From Leptospira noumeaensis (lineage in GTDB: Bacteria > Spirochaetota > Leptospiria > Leptospirales > Leptospiraceae), in contig NZ_RQFK01000011.1 of assembly GCF_004770765.1 (NCBI RefSeq), forward strand, positions 1 to 64,000: a stretch of 64,000 nt of DNA, given 5' to 3'. How positions within the stretch are numbered: the stretch's first letter is position 1; every line of letters begins with the position of its first letter. A model generated the notes under the pieces. It was not told where the DNA came from and did not search any database. It was given only the letters and a program-made list of their open reading frames with translations. This document shows positions 38,752 through 47,185 of the stretch, one piece after another. Position numbers and translations under genes: made by a program.

Positions 38752-39867
38752 TTAAAATTTTGATTCAAAACTAAATCCATAAAACAAACTTTCATTTGGT
38801 TTCTGGAACTGGTTAGTGTTAGCGGCTCCAAAAACATTTGTATTCGGTTTCATGTCTAAAAATGGTTTTAGATACACTCCATTTGCATTTGTATGTGCAT
38901 TTTCCTTTTTAGTTTCCATGGTTCCCAAATAAAAACTATCAATCAAACTATATGTGATGATGGAAGTAAACGCGACAGAATACATAAGAAACCTTTGTCT
39001 ATGGAAATCATAACGATCTGTATTTAGAGTGTTGGCAAAAATAAAAACCCTGCCATCGGAAGTAGGAATGTATTCCATATCATTGTTGATTGCATTTACA
39101 GAGGCATTGTATTCGTATAACATTCCTAAGCCGGAAAGGAGGGCACCGCTAAAAATAAAAGCAGCCTTACCATATTTTTTTTCGGTTATGGGTGAGTAAC
39201 CGGGAATGACCTTGGGAGTTTCTTCTTTGATCACTTTGACAATGACTGATTTGTTTTGGATTTCAAAAGATTTAAAGTCCAAAATATCTACAGATTCCAA
39301 TGTTTTCGCTTCCGTTTCGATGATGATTCTTCCGCGTTCCAAGGTTTTGAAATTTCCAACCAGTTCCTTATCTCCAAATACCCATTTACCTTTAACTCCT
39401 GGTTCGATGTATCTTTCCATTGGGAATCCGGATTCCGCACTGACTCTTAAAGTAGAGATTTTTTTGATTGGAATGACTTCTAATTCTAAGGGACTACTTT
39501 TTTTGGAAAAACTAGCGCTTGTTTTATTTAATTTGGTAAGGACAAGGTCGCAGTCTTCCACCCCAAAGGTTTTATAATCGGCACAGACCGGGAGGCCGTC
39601 GTATCCCACATCAATCCCTAGAACATCTGCATTTAAAAATTTATAACGTTTTCCTTGGTCTTGCCACTCCACATGAGTTGCCGTCACGTTCACGACCTTT
39701 CCATTCAGTACTTCCCCTGATTTTAGCCGGATCTTATCTGCCAAAACAGAAGACCAACTAAAACCAACGATGAGTAGGGTTAGAATGACCCGAAATCGGG
39801 TGAGAAAGGATATGTAACTGCCTAAAACCAATGGGAAATTCTCAATTTTGTGATAGATTTCTATCAC
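38752..39867 (-). CDS. Exported hypothetical protein with three tandem SH3/Sm-like repeats
   Basis: A protein of 371 residues from a GTG; a TTG at 39831 is an alternative start. A hydrophobic stretch (FRVILTLLIVGFSWSSVLA) looks like a signal peptide with an unusually long N-terminal part. Three similar segments follow, about residues 45-88 (RLKSGEVLNGKVV), 100-143 and 160-204 (FGDKELVGNFKTL), each a short beta-barrel pattern ending in an aliphatic strand (VLGIDV, IKKISTL, VDILDF). Two hydrophobic helices near 235-255 and 295-315 follow. It is divergent from the RsbU gene. Family not recognised. Confidence 0.65.
   Translation of the reverse strand: MIEIYHKIENFPLVLGSYISFLTRFRVILTLLIVGFSWSSVLADKIRLKSGEVLNGKVVNVTATHVEWQDQGKRYKFLNADVLGIDVGYDGLPVCADYKTFGVEDCDLVLTKLNKTSASFSKKSSPLELEVIPIKKISTLRVSAESGFPMERYIEPGVKGKWVFGDKELVGNFKTLERGRIIIETEAKTLESVDILDFKSFEIQNKSVIVKVIKEETPKVIPGYSPITEKKYGKAAFIFSGALLSGLGMLYEYNASVNAINNDMEYIPTSDGRVFIFANTLNTDRYDFHRQRFLMYSVAFTSIITYSLIDSFYLGTMETKKENAHTNANGVYLKPFLDMKPNTNVFGAANTNQFQKPNESLFYGFSFESKF
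39850..39867. promoter_or_regulatory. 18-bp palindrome between two divergent genes
   Basis: GTGATAGATTTCTATCAC has 7-bp perfect arms around ATTT. It lies in the 28-base gap region and abuts the GTG of the minus-strand gene, ahead of the RsbU gene (39896). A plus-strand TTGTGA overlapping it and ATTATC 17 bases later could be a promoter. Operator function is a guess. Confidence 0.45.
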
Positions 39868-39895
39868 TTAATTATCGACAATACTAGTAATTGCC

Positions 39896-41413
39896 GTGAA
39901 CAAAAGCAAAATCAAAACGACGAATTCCTTACGCTTTAAGATTGGACTCTTTTATTCCCTTCTTGCCTTACTCAATATTATCTTTTTTACGGTGATGATC
40001 TTCGAAAATCAATCTGACTTACTTCTCAAAAACTTCCAGTTTCAGTCAGAAAACCTTGCCAACACCATCCTTGCAGACATCCAAACCATTGGTCTTTCGG
40101 GAGAAAGGGATGAAACCTATGATGTTTTTCGCAAAACTTTGAAGTTATACGAAATCGGCAAATTTTCCATTTTCGAAGCGGATGGGAAGGTCATTTTGTC
40201 GGAACCAGAGTCTGCCACAGCCGAAGTCACAATCAAAGAATCTGTTTTGAAAAAAACTAAAGAAGTTTCCTCCGACAAAGAAGGAAACCTGTTTAAGGCT
40301 CGTTATAGTTTAGAACTGAATGAATCTGACTTTACCGTAGATTTTTTATTACCAGTCAAACTTTCTGATTCCAGAGAGGTTTTCCTTTATACTCATTTTA
40401 ATATTTCGTCTATCCAAGATCGATTGAAACAACTTTACATCCAAGTTGGATACGCCGTCCTTTGGGGGGTTGTGTTTCATATCATTTTTGCAATTTTAGT
40501 GTATCGTGCCATTTTCAAAAGAGTTGGGTCTTTGGAAGTTGCATCCAAAGGTATGGCTACTGGAAATTTGCAATCTAGAGTGGATTGGAATTTTAAAAGT
40601 AACGATGAGTTGGATAGTTTAGGAAAGTCATTTAATTTAATGGCAGATGAAATCCAAAACAAAGTAACAACCATTACGCGATTAAACGAAGAAATCAACC
40701 AAGAACTCCAAATCGGAAAAGAAGTGCAGGAACTGTTTTTACCTTCTGTTAAAAAATTCAAAAAATTTAACATCGGAAAATTATATAGACCAATGAGAGA
40801 AGTTTCTGGTGATTTATACCAATACTTCCAAGTTCCAGAAAAAGATTTTTATGGATTCTTTTTAGCAGATGCGTCAGGTCATGGTGTATCAGCCGCTCTT
40901 GTAACGGTTGTTATGGCTATGTCTCTACAAGCCATCATGAAAGACAATCATTCTGCCATCCAAGCCATAAACCAACTGGGTGAAGTCATTGCTAACAGAT
41001 TACAAGCCTCCTTTTTTGCCACTGGAGTTTTTGTAGTTTTCGAAGAACCTGGTGTGGTTAAGTTTGTGAATGCAGGACACAACGCTCCTTTTATTGTACG
41101 TCCATCCACAAAAGAAATCACATACATTGATAGTTCGGGTCCACCACTTGGAATGGGAGATGACATCCAATATTCGCTCGATTCGTTCCCGGTTCTTCCT
41201 GGAGATAAAATTGTCCTTTATACTGATGGAGTGGTTGAAACTCCCATCAAAGAAGGGGGACTATTTGGATTAGAAAGATTCACTGAAATCGTTCTAGAAA
41301 ACATCCATCTTCCCAATTCAGAAATAGTAGAAAAAGCAATGGAATTACTCGAAGAAAAACATGAGGAATATAAGGATGATGTAACAATGATCATTCTTGA
41401 TGTACCGGAATGA
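39896..41413 (+). CDS. Membrane RsbU-type serine phosphatase with HAMP domain
   Basis: A protein of 505 residues from a GTG codon. Membrane helix about 14-35, a periplasmic sensor-like region about 36-180, a second helix about 183-205, a HAMP domain (VASKGMATGNLQSRV, SNDELDSLGKSFNLMADEI), then the SpoIIE phosphatase domain. Metal motifs intact: SGDLYQYF, LADASGHGVSAAL, LYTDGVVETP and KDDVTMIIL. It could dephosphorylate a STAS antagonist; one (42981) is 1.6 kb away, on the other strand. It overlaps the next gene by four bases (ATGA). Confidence 0.92.
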   Translation: MNKSKIKTTNSLRFKIGLFYSLLALLNIIFFTVMIFENQSDLLLKNFQFQSENLANTILADIQTIGLSGERDETYDVFRKTLKLYEIGKFSIFEADGKVILSEPESATAEVTIKESVLKKTKEVSSDKEGNLFKARYSLELNESDFTVDFLLPVKLSDSREVFLYTHFNISSIQDRLKQLYIQVGYAVLWGVVFHIIFAILVYRAIFKRVGSLEVASKGMATGNLQSRVDWNFKSNDELDSLGKSFNLMADEIQNKVTTITRLNEEINQELQIGKEVQELFLPSVKKFKKFNIGKLYRPMREVSGDLYQYFQVPEKDFYGFFLADASGHGVSAALVTVVMAMSLQAIMKDNHSAIQAINQLGEVIANRLQASFFATGVFVVFEEPGVVKFVNAGHNAPFIVRPSTKEITYIDSSGPPLGMGDDIQYSLDSFPVLPGDKIVLYTDGVVETPIKEGGLFGLERFTEIVLENIHLPNSEIVEKAMELLEEKHEEYKDDVTMIILDVPE

Positions 41414-42963
41414 GAAAGTTTTTCTTTTTTTCTCTTTTTTTCATTCTGTTTTTTTTCTTCGCAGTGGCTTCTCAAGCCATCGTCAGTGTTAAATTGCAAG
41501 AACTTAGGTTTGGTATTTTAAGAGACCAACTAATGAACTACCAACTCTCTTCTAAAACCTTAAGAGAGCGTTTGAAACAAATGTTCCTTTCCAAAGACGA
41601 TTATATGTCTGAAGTAAAAGTGAATATTTTGGAATCAGGAATTATGAATTCCGAAACAGAAGGTTTGGATTTAAAAATGGCAACACTCGACCGGTTTGGT
41701 TTATATGTCATTAACTCCGTCCGGTTTTTAAATTTTAAACCAGCACTCGAACTGGAAGAACAACAAAATACAATCATCCGTTTGCAATTTGCCTTTTATA
41801 TGGAAAGGACAAGAAAATATCCTATTGCTTCAAAAAAATACCAAGAGTTAGAAGATTCGATCACCTCAGCTTTATCAGATGAAATGGCATTTACCCTCCT
41901 TCACCATGGATACTGTTTGGTGATGATGGGGGAAAGAGAAAAGGCCTTTGTCAAACTTACCAAAACCATTGATTTGTTTCCGGGGACTCACTACGCAGAA
42001 AATGCCAGCCTTCTCATTAGTTTTTTAGAAGAAGGGGAAAAGAAAAAAGAAGAATTAAAAAACAAAAAAAAATCTCCGGAAGAGTTGGCTTATTCTCTTT
42101 TCCAAAGTGGAGATTATGAAGAAACTCTAAAAACTTTAGAAAATATCCCTATTCTCACAAAAGACCAGTCCTATGTCAAAGCACGTGCCATGGAAGAACT
42201 TGGAAAAACTTCCAGTGCTGTAAAAGAATACATCCAACTAGTAAAACAGAAAGATAATAAAGAAGTGGCAATCCGGGCCAACAGACGGCTGTTACTGATT
42301 GGAAATTTTTACCAAGAAAACAAATCCCTTGTTGCTTTTTCGAAAGAAGAGGCAACCAAGTTAGGTGATACAAAAGCTGCCGAAAATATTGAAGAAGGAA
42401 AAAGTTTAGTTTTAAAACCTGTCATCATTGAAAAGGTATTAAAAGCAGAAACTCCAACCAATCTCTCTGCCGAAGAAACCAAAGAACTAAACCAAATCAA
42501 AGAGAACATCAGAGAATCACTAGAAGATTCCACAGGGGAAACTAAAAAACTTGCCCTCGTTGTATCAGAAGAAAAAATCCCTCTGGTTCCAGAAAATCTA
42601 TCAGAACCAGAGCCTAAAAAAACACTCATCCCAGAAAACGTAGCCGTAAAAAAACAAGTCCCAAAAACTCCCGCGAAACTCAAAGTCAAACTGCGAGACG
42701 GTCGAGAAGTGGTATGTGATGAAGTTAAAATCGAAGGAAACCTGGCCATCTTACAACTAGGTTCCTTTGGTCTGAATTTACCTTACGATTTGGTGGTTTC
42801 TGTAAAAGTTTCCGGAGGTCCGAGTCAGATTAAACTCGTCACTGGATCAGGAGAAAAACTGGAAGCTGGGCAATGGATCCAAAACGAAAACGGAGACTGG
42901 ACAAAACCTAAATCAATGGACGCGCCAGTAGTGCGCACGGAAGTGAAATCCTTCCGGCTTTAA
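41410..42963 (+). CDS. Membrane-anchored TPR-type hypothetical protein
   Basis: A protein of 517 residues. A membrane helix or signal anchor covers about residues 4-24, helical repeats with TPR-like character (SDEMAFTLLHHGYCLVMMGE, KAFVKLTKTIDLFP; later ELAYSLFQSGDYEETLKTL) cover about 110-300, and a Glu/Pro/Lys linker follows. Near residues 418-465 a short beta-barrel-like segment (LKVKLRDGREVVCDEVKI, then LQLGSFGLNLPYDLVVSV) resembles those in the protein at 38752. It is coupled to the RsbU gene by a four-base overlap, which suggests a scaffold role in that pathway. Confidence 0.75.
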   Translation: MRKFFFFSLFFILFFFFAVASQAIVSVKLQELRFGILRDQLMNYQLSSKTLRERLKQMFLSKDDYMSEVKVNILESGIMNSETEGLDLKMATLDRFGLYVINSVRFLNFKPALELEEQQNTIIRLQFAFYMERTRKYPIASKKYQELEDSITSALSDEMAFTLLHHGYCLVMMGEREKAFVKLTKTIDLFPGTHYAENASLLISFLEEGEKKKEELKNKKKSPEELAYSLFQSGDYEETLKTLENIPILTKDQSYVKARAMEELGKTSSAVKEYIQLVKQKDNKEVAIRANRRLLLIGNFYQENKSLVAFSKEEATKLGDTKAAENIEEGKSLVLKPVIIEKVLKAETPTNLSAEETKELNQIKENIRESLEDSTGETKKLALVVSEEKIPLVPENLSEPEPKKTLIPENVAVKKQVPKTPAKLKVKLRDGREVVCDEVKIEGNLAILQLGSFGLNLPYDLVVSVKVSGGPSQIKLVTGSGEKLEAGQWIQNENGDWTKPKSMDAPVVRTEVKSFRL

Positions 42964-42980
42964 GGAGAGAGAAAGAGGGA

Positions 42981-43304
42981 TTACGGAAGTTCCGCTTCTC
43001 CGCCAAGAATTGTAAAAAATTTGTCCAAACTGGATAATTTCAAAATGACCATCACATCTTGGCTCACATTTAAGAGGAAAAACTGACCTTCCTCTGATTT
43101 GAGTTTCTTTTGGAGGTTCGCAAGCAGCGCAATTCCGGAAGAATCCAATAGTTTGATGTTGACCATGTCAATCGCTACCGATTCTGCACCGTCATCGATG
43201 ATTTTGTGGAGTTCTTTTTTTAATGCGGGTGCAGAATAAATATCGAGGGAACCCTCTAGAGTAACAACTGTATGATTTTTAACTTGTTTTGTTGTGAAAT
43301 TCAT
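42981..43304 (-). CDS. STAS-domain anti-sigma factor antagonist
   Basis: A protein of 107 residues from the ATG at 43302-43304, with AGGAAG four bases upstream; a start at 43346 is possible but lacks this site. The STAS fold is clear: VVTLEGSLDIYSAPALKKEL, then NIKLLDSSGIALLANLQ with the conserved Ser of DSSG that a kinase would phosphorylate. It converges with the RsbU-TPR genes. No RsbW-like kinase or sigma factor is nearby. Probably the downstream switch of a phosphatase such as the one at 39896. Confidence 0.9.
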   Translation of the reverse strand: MNFTTKQVKNHTVVTLEGSLDIYSAPALKKELHKIIDDGAESVAIDMVNIKLLDSSGIALLANLQKKLKSEEGQFFLLNVSQDVMVILKLSSLDKFFTILGGEAELP

Positions 43305-43412
43305 TGAACTTCCTACTGGCACGTATACAATCTGTTTACTTGCCAATTTTGTAAAGAATTTTTGTAGAAACTAATTCTTTCGAATGTTTTGCCATTTTGA
43401 TTAGAAAAAACC

Positions 43413-43592
43413 CTAGTTTTGAAGCTTTTTTAAAACTAAGGTGATGGCTTGGTTGAATCCATCATAACCACCTTTGTCGTAGTCATTCAGTCCTTTATAA
43501 TCCAAATCGCTCATATCCAAGAGTAATTTACGTAACTCATGCTCTAAATATTCTTTTCTGATATAGCAAGTTTCGAATGTTTTAGGATGCAT
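43413..43592 (-). CDS. Small hypothetical protein, 59 residues
   Basis: An open frame of 59 codons plus TAG in the 396-base region between the STAS gene and the GGDEF/EAL gene. It starts MHPKTFETCYIRKEYLEHEL, continues with a KLLLDMSDLDYKG segment, then DKGGYDGFNQAITLVLKKL. The composition (mixed charge, one amphipathic helix at the end, clean codon use) looks like a real small protein. GGA lies nine bases upstream of the ATG. Family unknown. The rest of the gap holds nothing else I can support. Confidence 0.6.
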   Translation of the reverse strand: MHPKTFETCYIRKEYLEHELRKLLLDMSDLDYKGLNDYDKGGYDGFNQAITLVLKKLQN

Positions 43593-43700
43593 GCTCTATA
43601 TCCGACGAATTTTCTAATGAATTTTGAATCATTTTTAGGTTGAGATTTTAGGAAAAATACGAATTCTTAGTGGGAGAGATAAGCCACACCGGCAAAAATA

Positions 43701-45812
43701 ATGGGCAGTCCAATCAGCGTTCTAATACTCGAAAACGATTCTAATAGTGTATTTGATCTCGTAAGAGAAATGAAGGCGGGCGGCCTAAGCCCACTATATA
43801 GAGTTGTGGAATCCTTCCCATCATGGGAAACTACAGTCCATGAAGAAGATTGGGATGCCATCATCTGTAGCACAAGAAAACCTTTTCATTCTGAAATTCC
43901 TATATATTTACAATATCTAAATGACAAAAAGTTAGATATCCCGGTGATTCTACTGAGTGATTCTGATGAATTTACGAAGAACCTAAGTTATATGAAGTCA
44001 GGGGTTAATGATATCATTGATCGCAAAAACCTTCTTCGTTTAACAGAGGTTCTAGAAAGAGAAAGAAGGGAACTTGTCTACAGAAAAGAAAAAAACACTA
44101 CAGAAACTTTCCTATACCAGTCCTTAAAAGAAATCCAACTCCAAAAATTTGCGTTAGACCAAGCCAATATTGTCTCCATCACAGATGCCAATGGCATCAT
44201 AACTTATGTGAATGAAGCCTTTACTAAGGTAACAGGTTTTAGTGCCCCGGAACTCATTGGCCAAAATCACAGAATCCTGAAGTCACCAGATAAAACAAAA
44301 GAGGATTGGACAAAAATCTGGGAGATCATTCAAAAAGGAAATGTTTGGCGAGGAGAAATTAGGAATATCAAAAAAGACGGTGGTGACTACTGGGCAGATA
44401 CAACCATCGTTCCTTTCACCGGACAAGACAAATCCGTATTCCAATACATTGCCATTCATCATGACATTACTGATAGAAAACTCGCAGAACAACAACTAAC
44501 ACATGATGCATTCTATGATAACCTAACAGGATTACCAAATAGAGCTCTGTTTCTAGCAAGGATTGAACAAAAAATCTTTGCTTATAATATGAAAGATACG
44601 GGATACCCAATTTTATTCTGTATCAATATTGATAACTTCAAACGGATCAACCATTCATTAGGAAACGAAGCAGGTGACCAAGTACTTCAAATTTTTGCAA
44701 AACGACTCAAACAATTTTCTGATTCTGATGCCATCATCACAAGGATGGGAGCTGATAATTTTGCCATTTTACTCACTCATATCCTATCCATTGATGAAGG
44801 TGTTAATTTTGCACAGAGACTACTAGAACGATTGGGAGATCCGATTCCTATCGGTGGTTATTCCATTTATTTAACAGCTTCTTCAGGAATTTCTGGGTTT
44901 GGACTGGGAGGAAAAGAAGCAGACGTACTTCTTAGAAATGCAGAAATCGCAATGTTTCATGCGAAGTCACAAAAAGTGGGAACTGTTTCCGTTTTTAACC
45001 AAGCGATGCAGGAAAAAATCCACTTCCAATTGGAAATCCAAAATGATTTAAAAAAAGCGTTAACACAAAATGAAATTTTTGTTTATTACCAACCTATTTT
45101 AGACATTAAAGAAAATAAAATAGGACACTGGGAGGCACTTGTTAGGTGGCGCCATCCCCAAAGAGGAATGGTTTCCCCAGGAGAATTTATTCCTCTAGCA
45201 GAAGACTCTGGTCTCATTGTACCCATTACCAAATTTGTTTTAGAAAGAGCCGCAGATATCATCGAGGAAGTTCAATTAAAACAAGGTCACCACATCTCCA
45301 TTGCAGTGAACTTAAGTCCACAAGTGTTTTTTGATCAAAATATTTTTCATTGGATTGTTGATTTACACAATCGAAGAAACATTCCTTATACTTCTTTACA
45401 AGTAGAAATTACTGAAAGTTTGGCCATGAAAAATTTGTCAGAAACGGTTCCAATCCTTTCCAACTTAATTGATATTGGAGTGAAGGTAGCGTTGGATGAT
45501 TTTGGGACTGGTTTTTCTTCCCTATCTTACTTAGAAAAGTTACCACTTTCCATTTTAAAGATTGATAAATCTTTTTTAAACAATGTGGAAGAAGGTTCGA
45601 AAGAAAGTTTTTTACTCGTATCCATTATCAATATGGCACATGACCTAGGTTATTCCGTTGTTGCTGAGGGAGTAGAGGAGTTGGAACAATTAGAACTTCT
45701 CAAATCGTTTCAATGTGATAAAATCCAAGGGTATTGGTTATCAAAACCAATTGGTAGCGAAGATATCATTCCATTTATTATTGACTTTAAATCAAAACAG
45801 GAAAAAAAATGA
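43701..45812 (+). CDS. Pseudo-receiver-PAS-GGDEF-EAL protein, probable c-di-GMP phosphodiesterase
   Basis: A protein of 703 residues. A receiver-like domain (1-125) carries Ser57 where the phosphoacceptor Asp should be (DAIICSTRKP). A PAS domain follows (about 145-260; SITDANGIITYVNEAF), then a GGDEF domain with GADNF at 350-354 instead of GGDEF, so cyclase activity is unlikely. The EAL domain (about 440-695) keeps WEALVRW, AVNLSPQ, VEITES, DDFGTGFSSLSYLEKLPL, KIDKSF and VVAEGVEE, consistent with active phosphodiesterase. The upstream ribosome site is weak. It overlaps the M48 gene by four bases. Confidence 0.92.
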   Translation: MGSPISVLILENDSNSVFDLVREMKAGGLSPLYRVVESFPSWETTVHEEDWDAIICSTRKPFHSEIPIYLQYLNDKKLDIPVILLSDSDEFTKNLSYMKSGVNDIIDRKNLLRLTEVLERERRELVYRKEKNTTETFLYQSLKEIQLQKFALDQANIVSITDANGIITYVNEAFTKVTGFSAPELIGQNHRILKSPDKTKEDWTKIWEIIQKGNVWRGEIRNIKKDGGDYWADTTIVPFTGQDKSVFQYIAIHHDITDRKLAEQQLTHDAFYDNLTGLPNRALFLARIEQKIFAYNMKDTGYPILFCINIDNFKRINHSLGNEAGDQVLQIFAKRLKQFSDSDAIITRMGADNFAILLTHILSIDEGVNFAQRLLERLGDPIPIGGYSIYLTASSGISGFGLGGKEADVLLRNAEIAMFHAKSQKVGTVSVFNQAMQEKIHFQLEIQNDLKKALTQNEIFVYYQPILDIKENKIGHWEALVRWRHPQRGMVSPGEFIPLAEDSGLIVPITKFVLERAADIIEEVQLKQGHHISIAVNLSPQVFFDQNIFHWIVDLHNRRNIPYTSLQVEITESLAMKNLSETVPILSNLIDIGVKVALDDFGTGFSSLSYLEKLPLSILKIDKSFLNNVEEGSKESFLLVSIINMAHDLGYSVVAEGVEELEQLELLKSFQCDKIQGYWLSKPIGSEDIIPFIIDFKSKQEKK

Positions 45813-46585
45813 TTCGAAACTTTTATCTTTTGTTAGCGGTAACTTTTCTAATCCACTGTAGCACTTCACCCACTGGTAGAAGGCAAATCATCCTCGTAAA
45901 AGATGGTGAAATGAATGAAATGGGGACGGATGCCTTTTCAGAGTTGAAAACTAAAACACCGATTGATTCGAGTGTTTCTGCCAATTCTTATGTAAACTGT
46001 ATCGTATCTGCACAGTTAGCCGTCACCACCGATACAACCGGTGTGGAATCCTGGGAAGTTGTGGTTTTTAAGGATAACACACCAAATGCCTTTGCACTTC
46101 CTGGTGGAAAAATTGGAGTCCATACCGGAATGTTCTCTGTCGCTAAAAACAAAGACCAGCTAGCAGCTGTGATTGGGCATGAAATAGGTCACGTCATTGC
46201 AAGGCATGGAAATGAACGAGTATCCCAAAACCAATTGGCAGGTGGATCTGTGAAAATTTTGGAAAGTTTGGGTAAACCTACGGTTGCCGGGGCTTTAGGT
46301 ATGGGAGCAAAATTTGGTGTTTTATTGCCATTTTCAAGAGAACACGAATCGGAAGCGGATTTGATTGGTCTGGAACTTATGGCGAAGTCTGGATTTGATC
46401 CTAGGGAGAGCGTCAACCTTTGGAAAAATATGAGTGCTCTTGGTGGTTCCAAACCAAACGAACTTTTGTCAACGCATCCATCGGATGCAACAAGAATGAA
46501 AAATTTAAATTCTGCTATGTCAAATGCAATGGTTTTATGGGAAAAAGCAAAGGCAGAAGGAAAACGTCCCAACTGCCACTTGTAA
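45809..46585 (+). CDS. M48-family metalloprotease lipoprotein
   Basis: A protein of 258 residues. A short signal sequence ends TFLIHC, a spirochaete-style lipobox with Cys17. The zinc motif HEIGHVIARHGNER is near residue 126 and the third ligand Glu lies in EHESEADLIGLELM. Relatives of YggG/BepA type help outer-membrane protein quality control from the periplasmic side. It is coupled to the GGDEF/EAL gene by a four-base overlap. Confidence 0.9.
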   Translation: MIRNFYLLLAVTFLIHCSTSPTGRRQIILVKDGEMNEMGTDAFSELKTKTPIDSSVSANSYVNCIVSAQLAVTTDTTGVESWEVVVFKDNTPNAFALPGGKIGVHTGMFSVAKNKDQLAAVIGHEIGHVIARHGNERVSQNQLAGGSVKILESLGKPTVAGALGMGAKFGVLLPFSREHESEADLIGLELMAKSGFDPRESVNLWKNMSALGGSKPNELLSTHPSDATRMKNLNSAMSNAMVLWEKAKAEGKRPNCHL

Positions 46586-46593
46586 GGTGAGTT

Positions 46594-47139
46594 TTATTCG
46601 CAGAGAAGTTTTCTTCCTGCGATTTTACAATTTCTTGCCTTTCCATCATCTGTGAGAACACCGATTCCTTCTTGGCCATCAGAGGTAAAATCACCGGAAA
46701 CAGACTTACCGTCTTTGAAACTATAAGTTCCTTTTCCATTGATTTGTCCGTTTTGGAATTCCCCTACGTATTTATCTCCGTTTTTGAAATTATACTCACC
46801 GGAACCCTGCTTTTTATCTTCCGAGTAAGTTCCATTGAACTTCTCACCATCAGAATAGACAAAATTTCCGGCCCCTTCACGGAGGTCGTTTTTAAAAGAT
46901 CCGGTATAGATATCACCGTTATCGTAGACATATTTACCGATTCCGTTGACACAATCCCCTTCAATACAACCAAACTTTTTTCCACCTTTTTCAGGATCTT
47001 CTAAGTTGGCATTTCGTGAATTTGATTTTGTATCCGCGTTTGTTTGGTCGGCAACCTCTTTTGTGTCTTGCGAAGCACAAGCCACAAGTAGTGACAAAAG
47101 AAAAAGATTACAAACCAAAAGGCGAAAGGATAATTTCAT
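46594..47139 (-). CDS. MORN-repeat lipoprotein
   Basis: A protein of 181 residues with a signal peptide ending LLVAC (Cys21). From about residue 65 there are five or so repeats of some 23 residues, in the pattern 'G.G.y...nGd.Y.G.f.n' (for example GIGKYVYDNGDIYTGSF and GSGEYNFKNGDKYVGEF). MORN repeats form a beta-hairpin ladder linked to membranes or surface binding. GGAGG sits four bases before the ATG. It converges with the M48 gene with an eight-base gap. Confidence 0.88.
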   Translation of the reverse strand: MKLSFRLLVCNLFLLSLLVACASQDTKEVADQTNADTKSNSRNANLEDPEKGGKKFGCIEGDCVNGIGKYVYDNGDIYTGSFKNDLREGAGNFVYSDGEKFNGTYSEDKKQGSGEYNFKNGDKYVGEFQNGQINGKGTYSFKDGKSVSGDFTSDGQEGIGVLTDDGKARNCKIAGRKLLCE

Positions 47140-47185
47140 ACGTCCTCCAAATATGAATCTATGATAGGGAATCGTTTTTTAGAAA

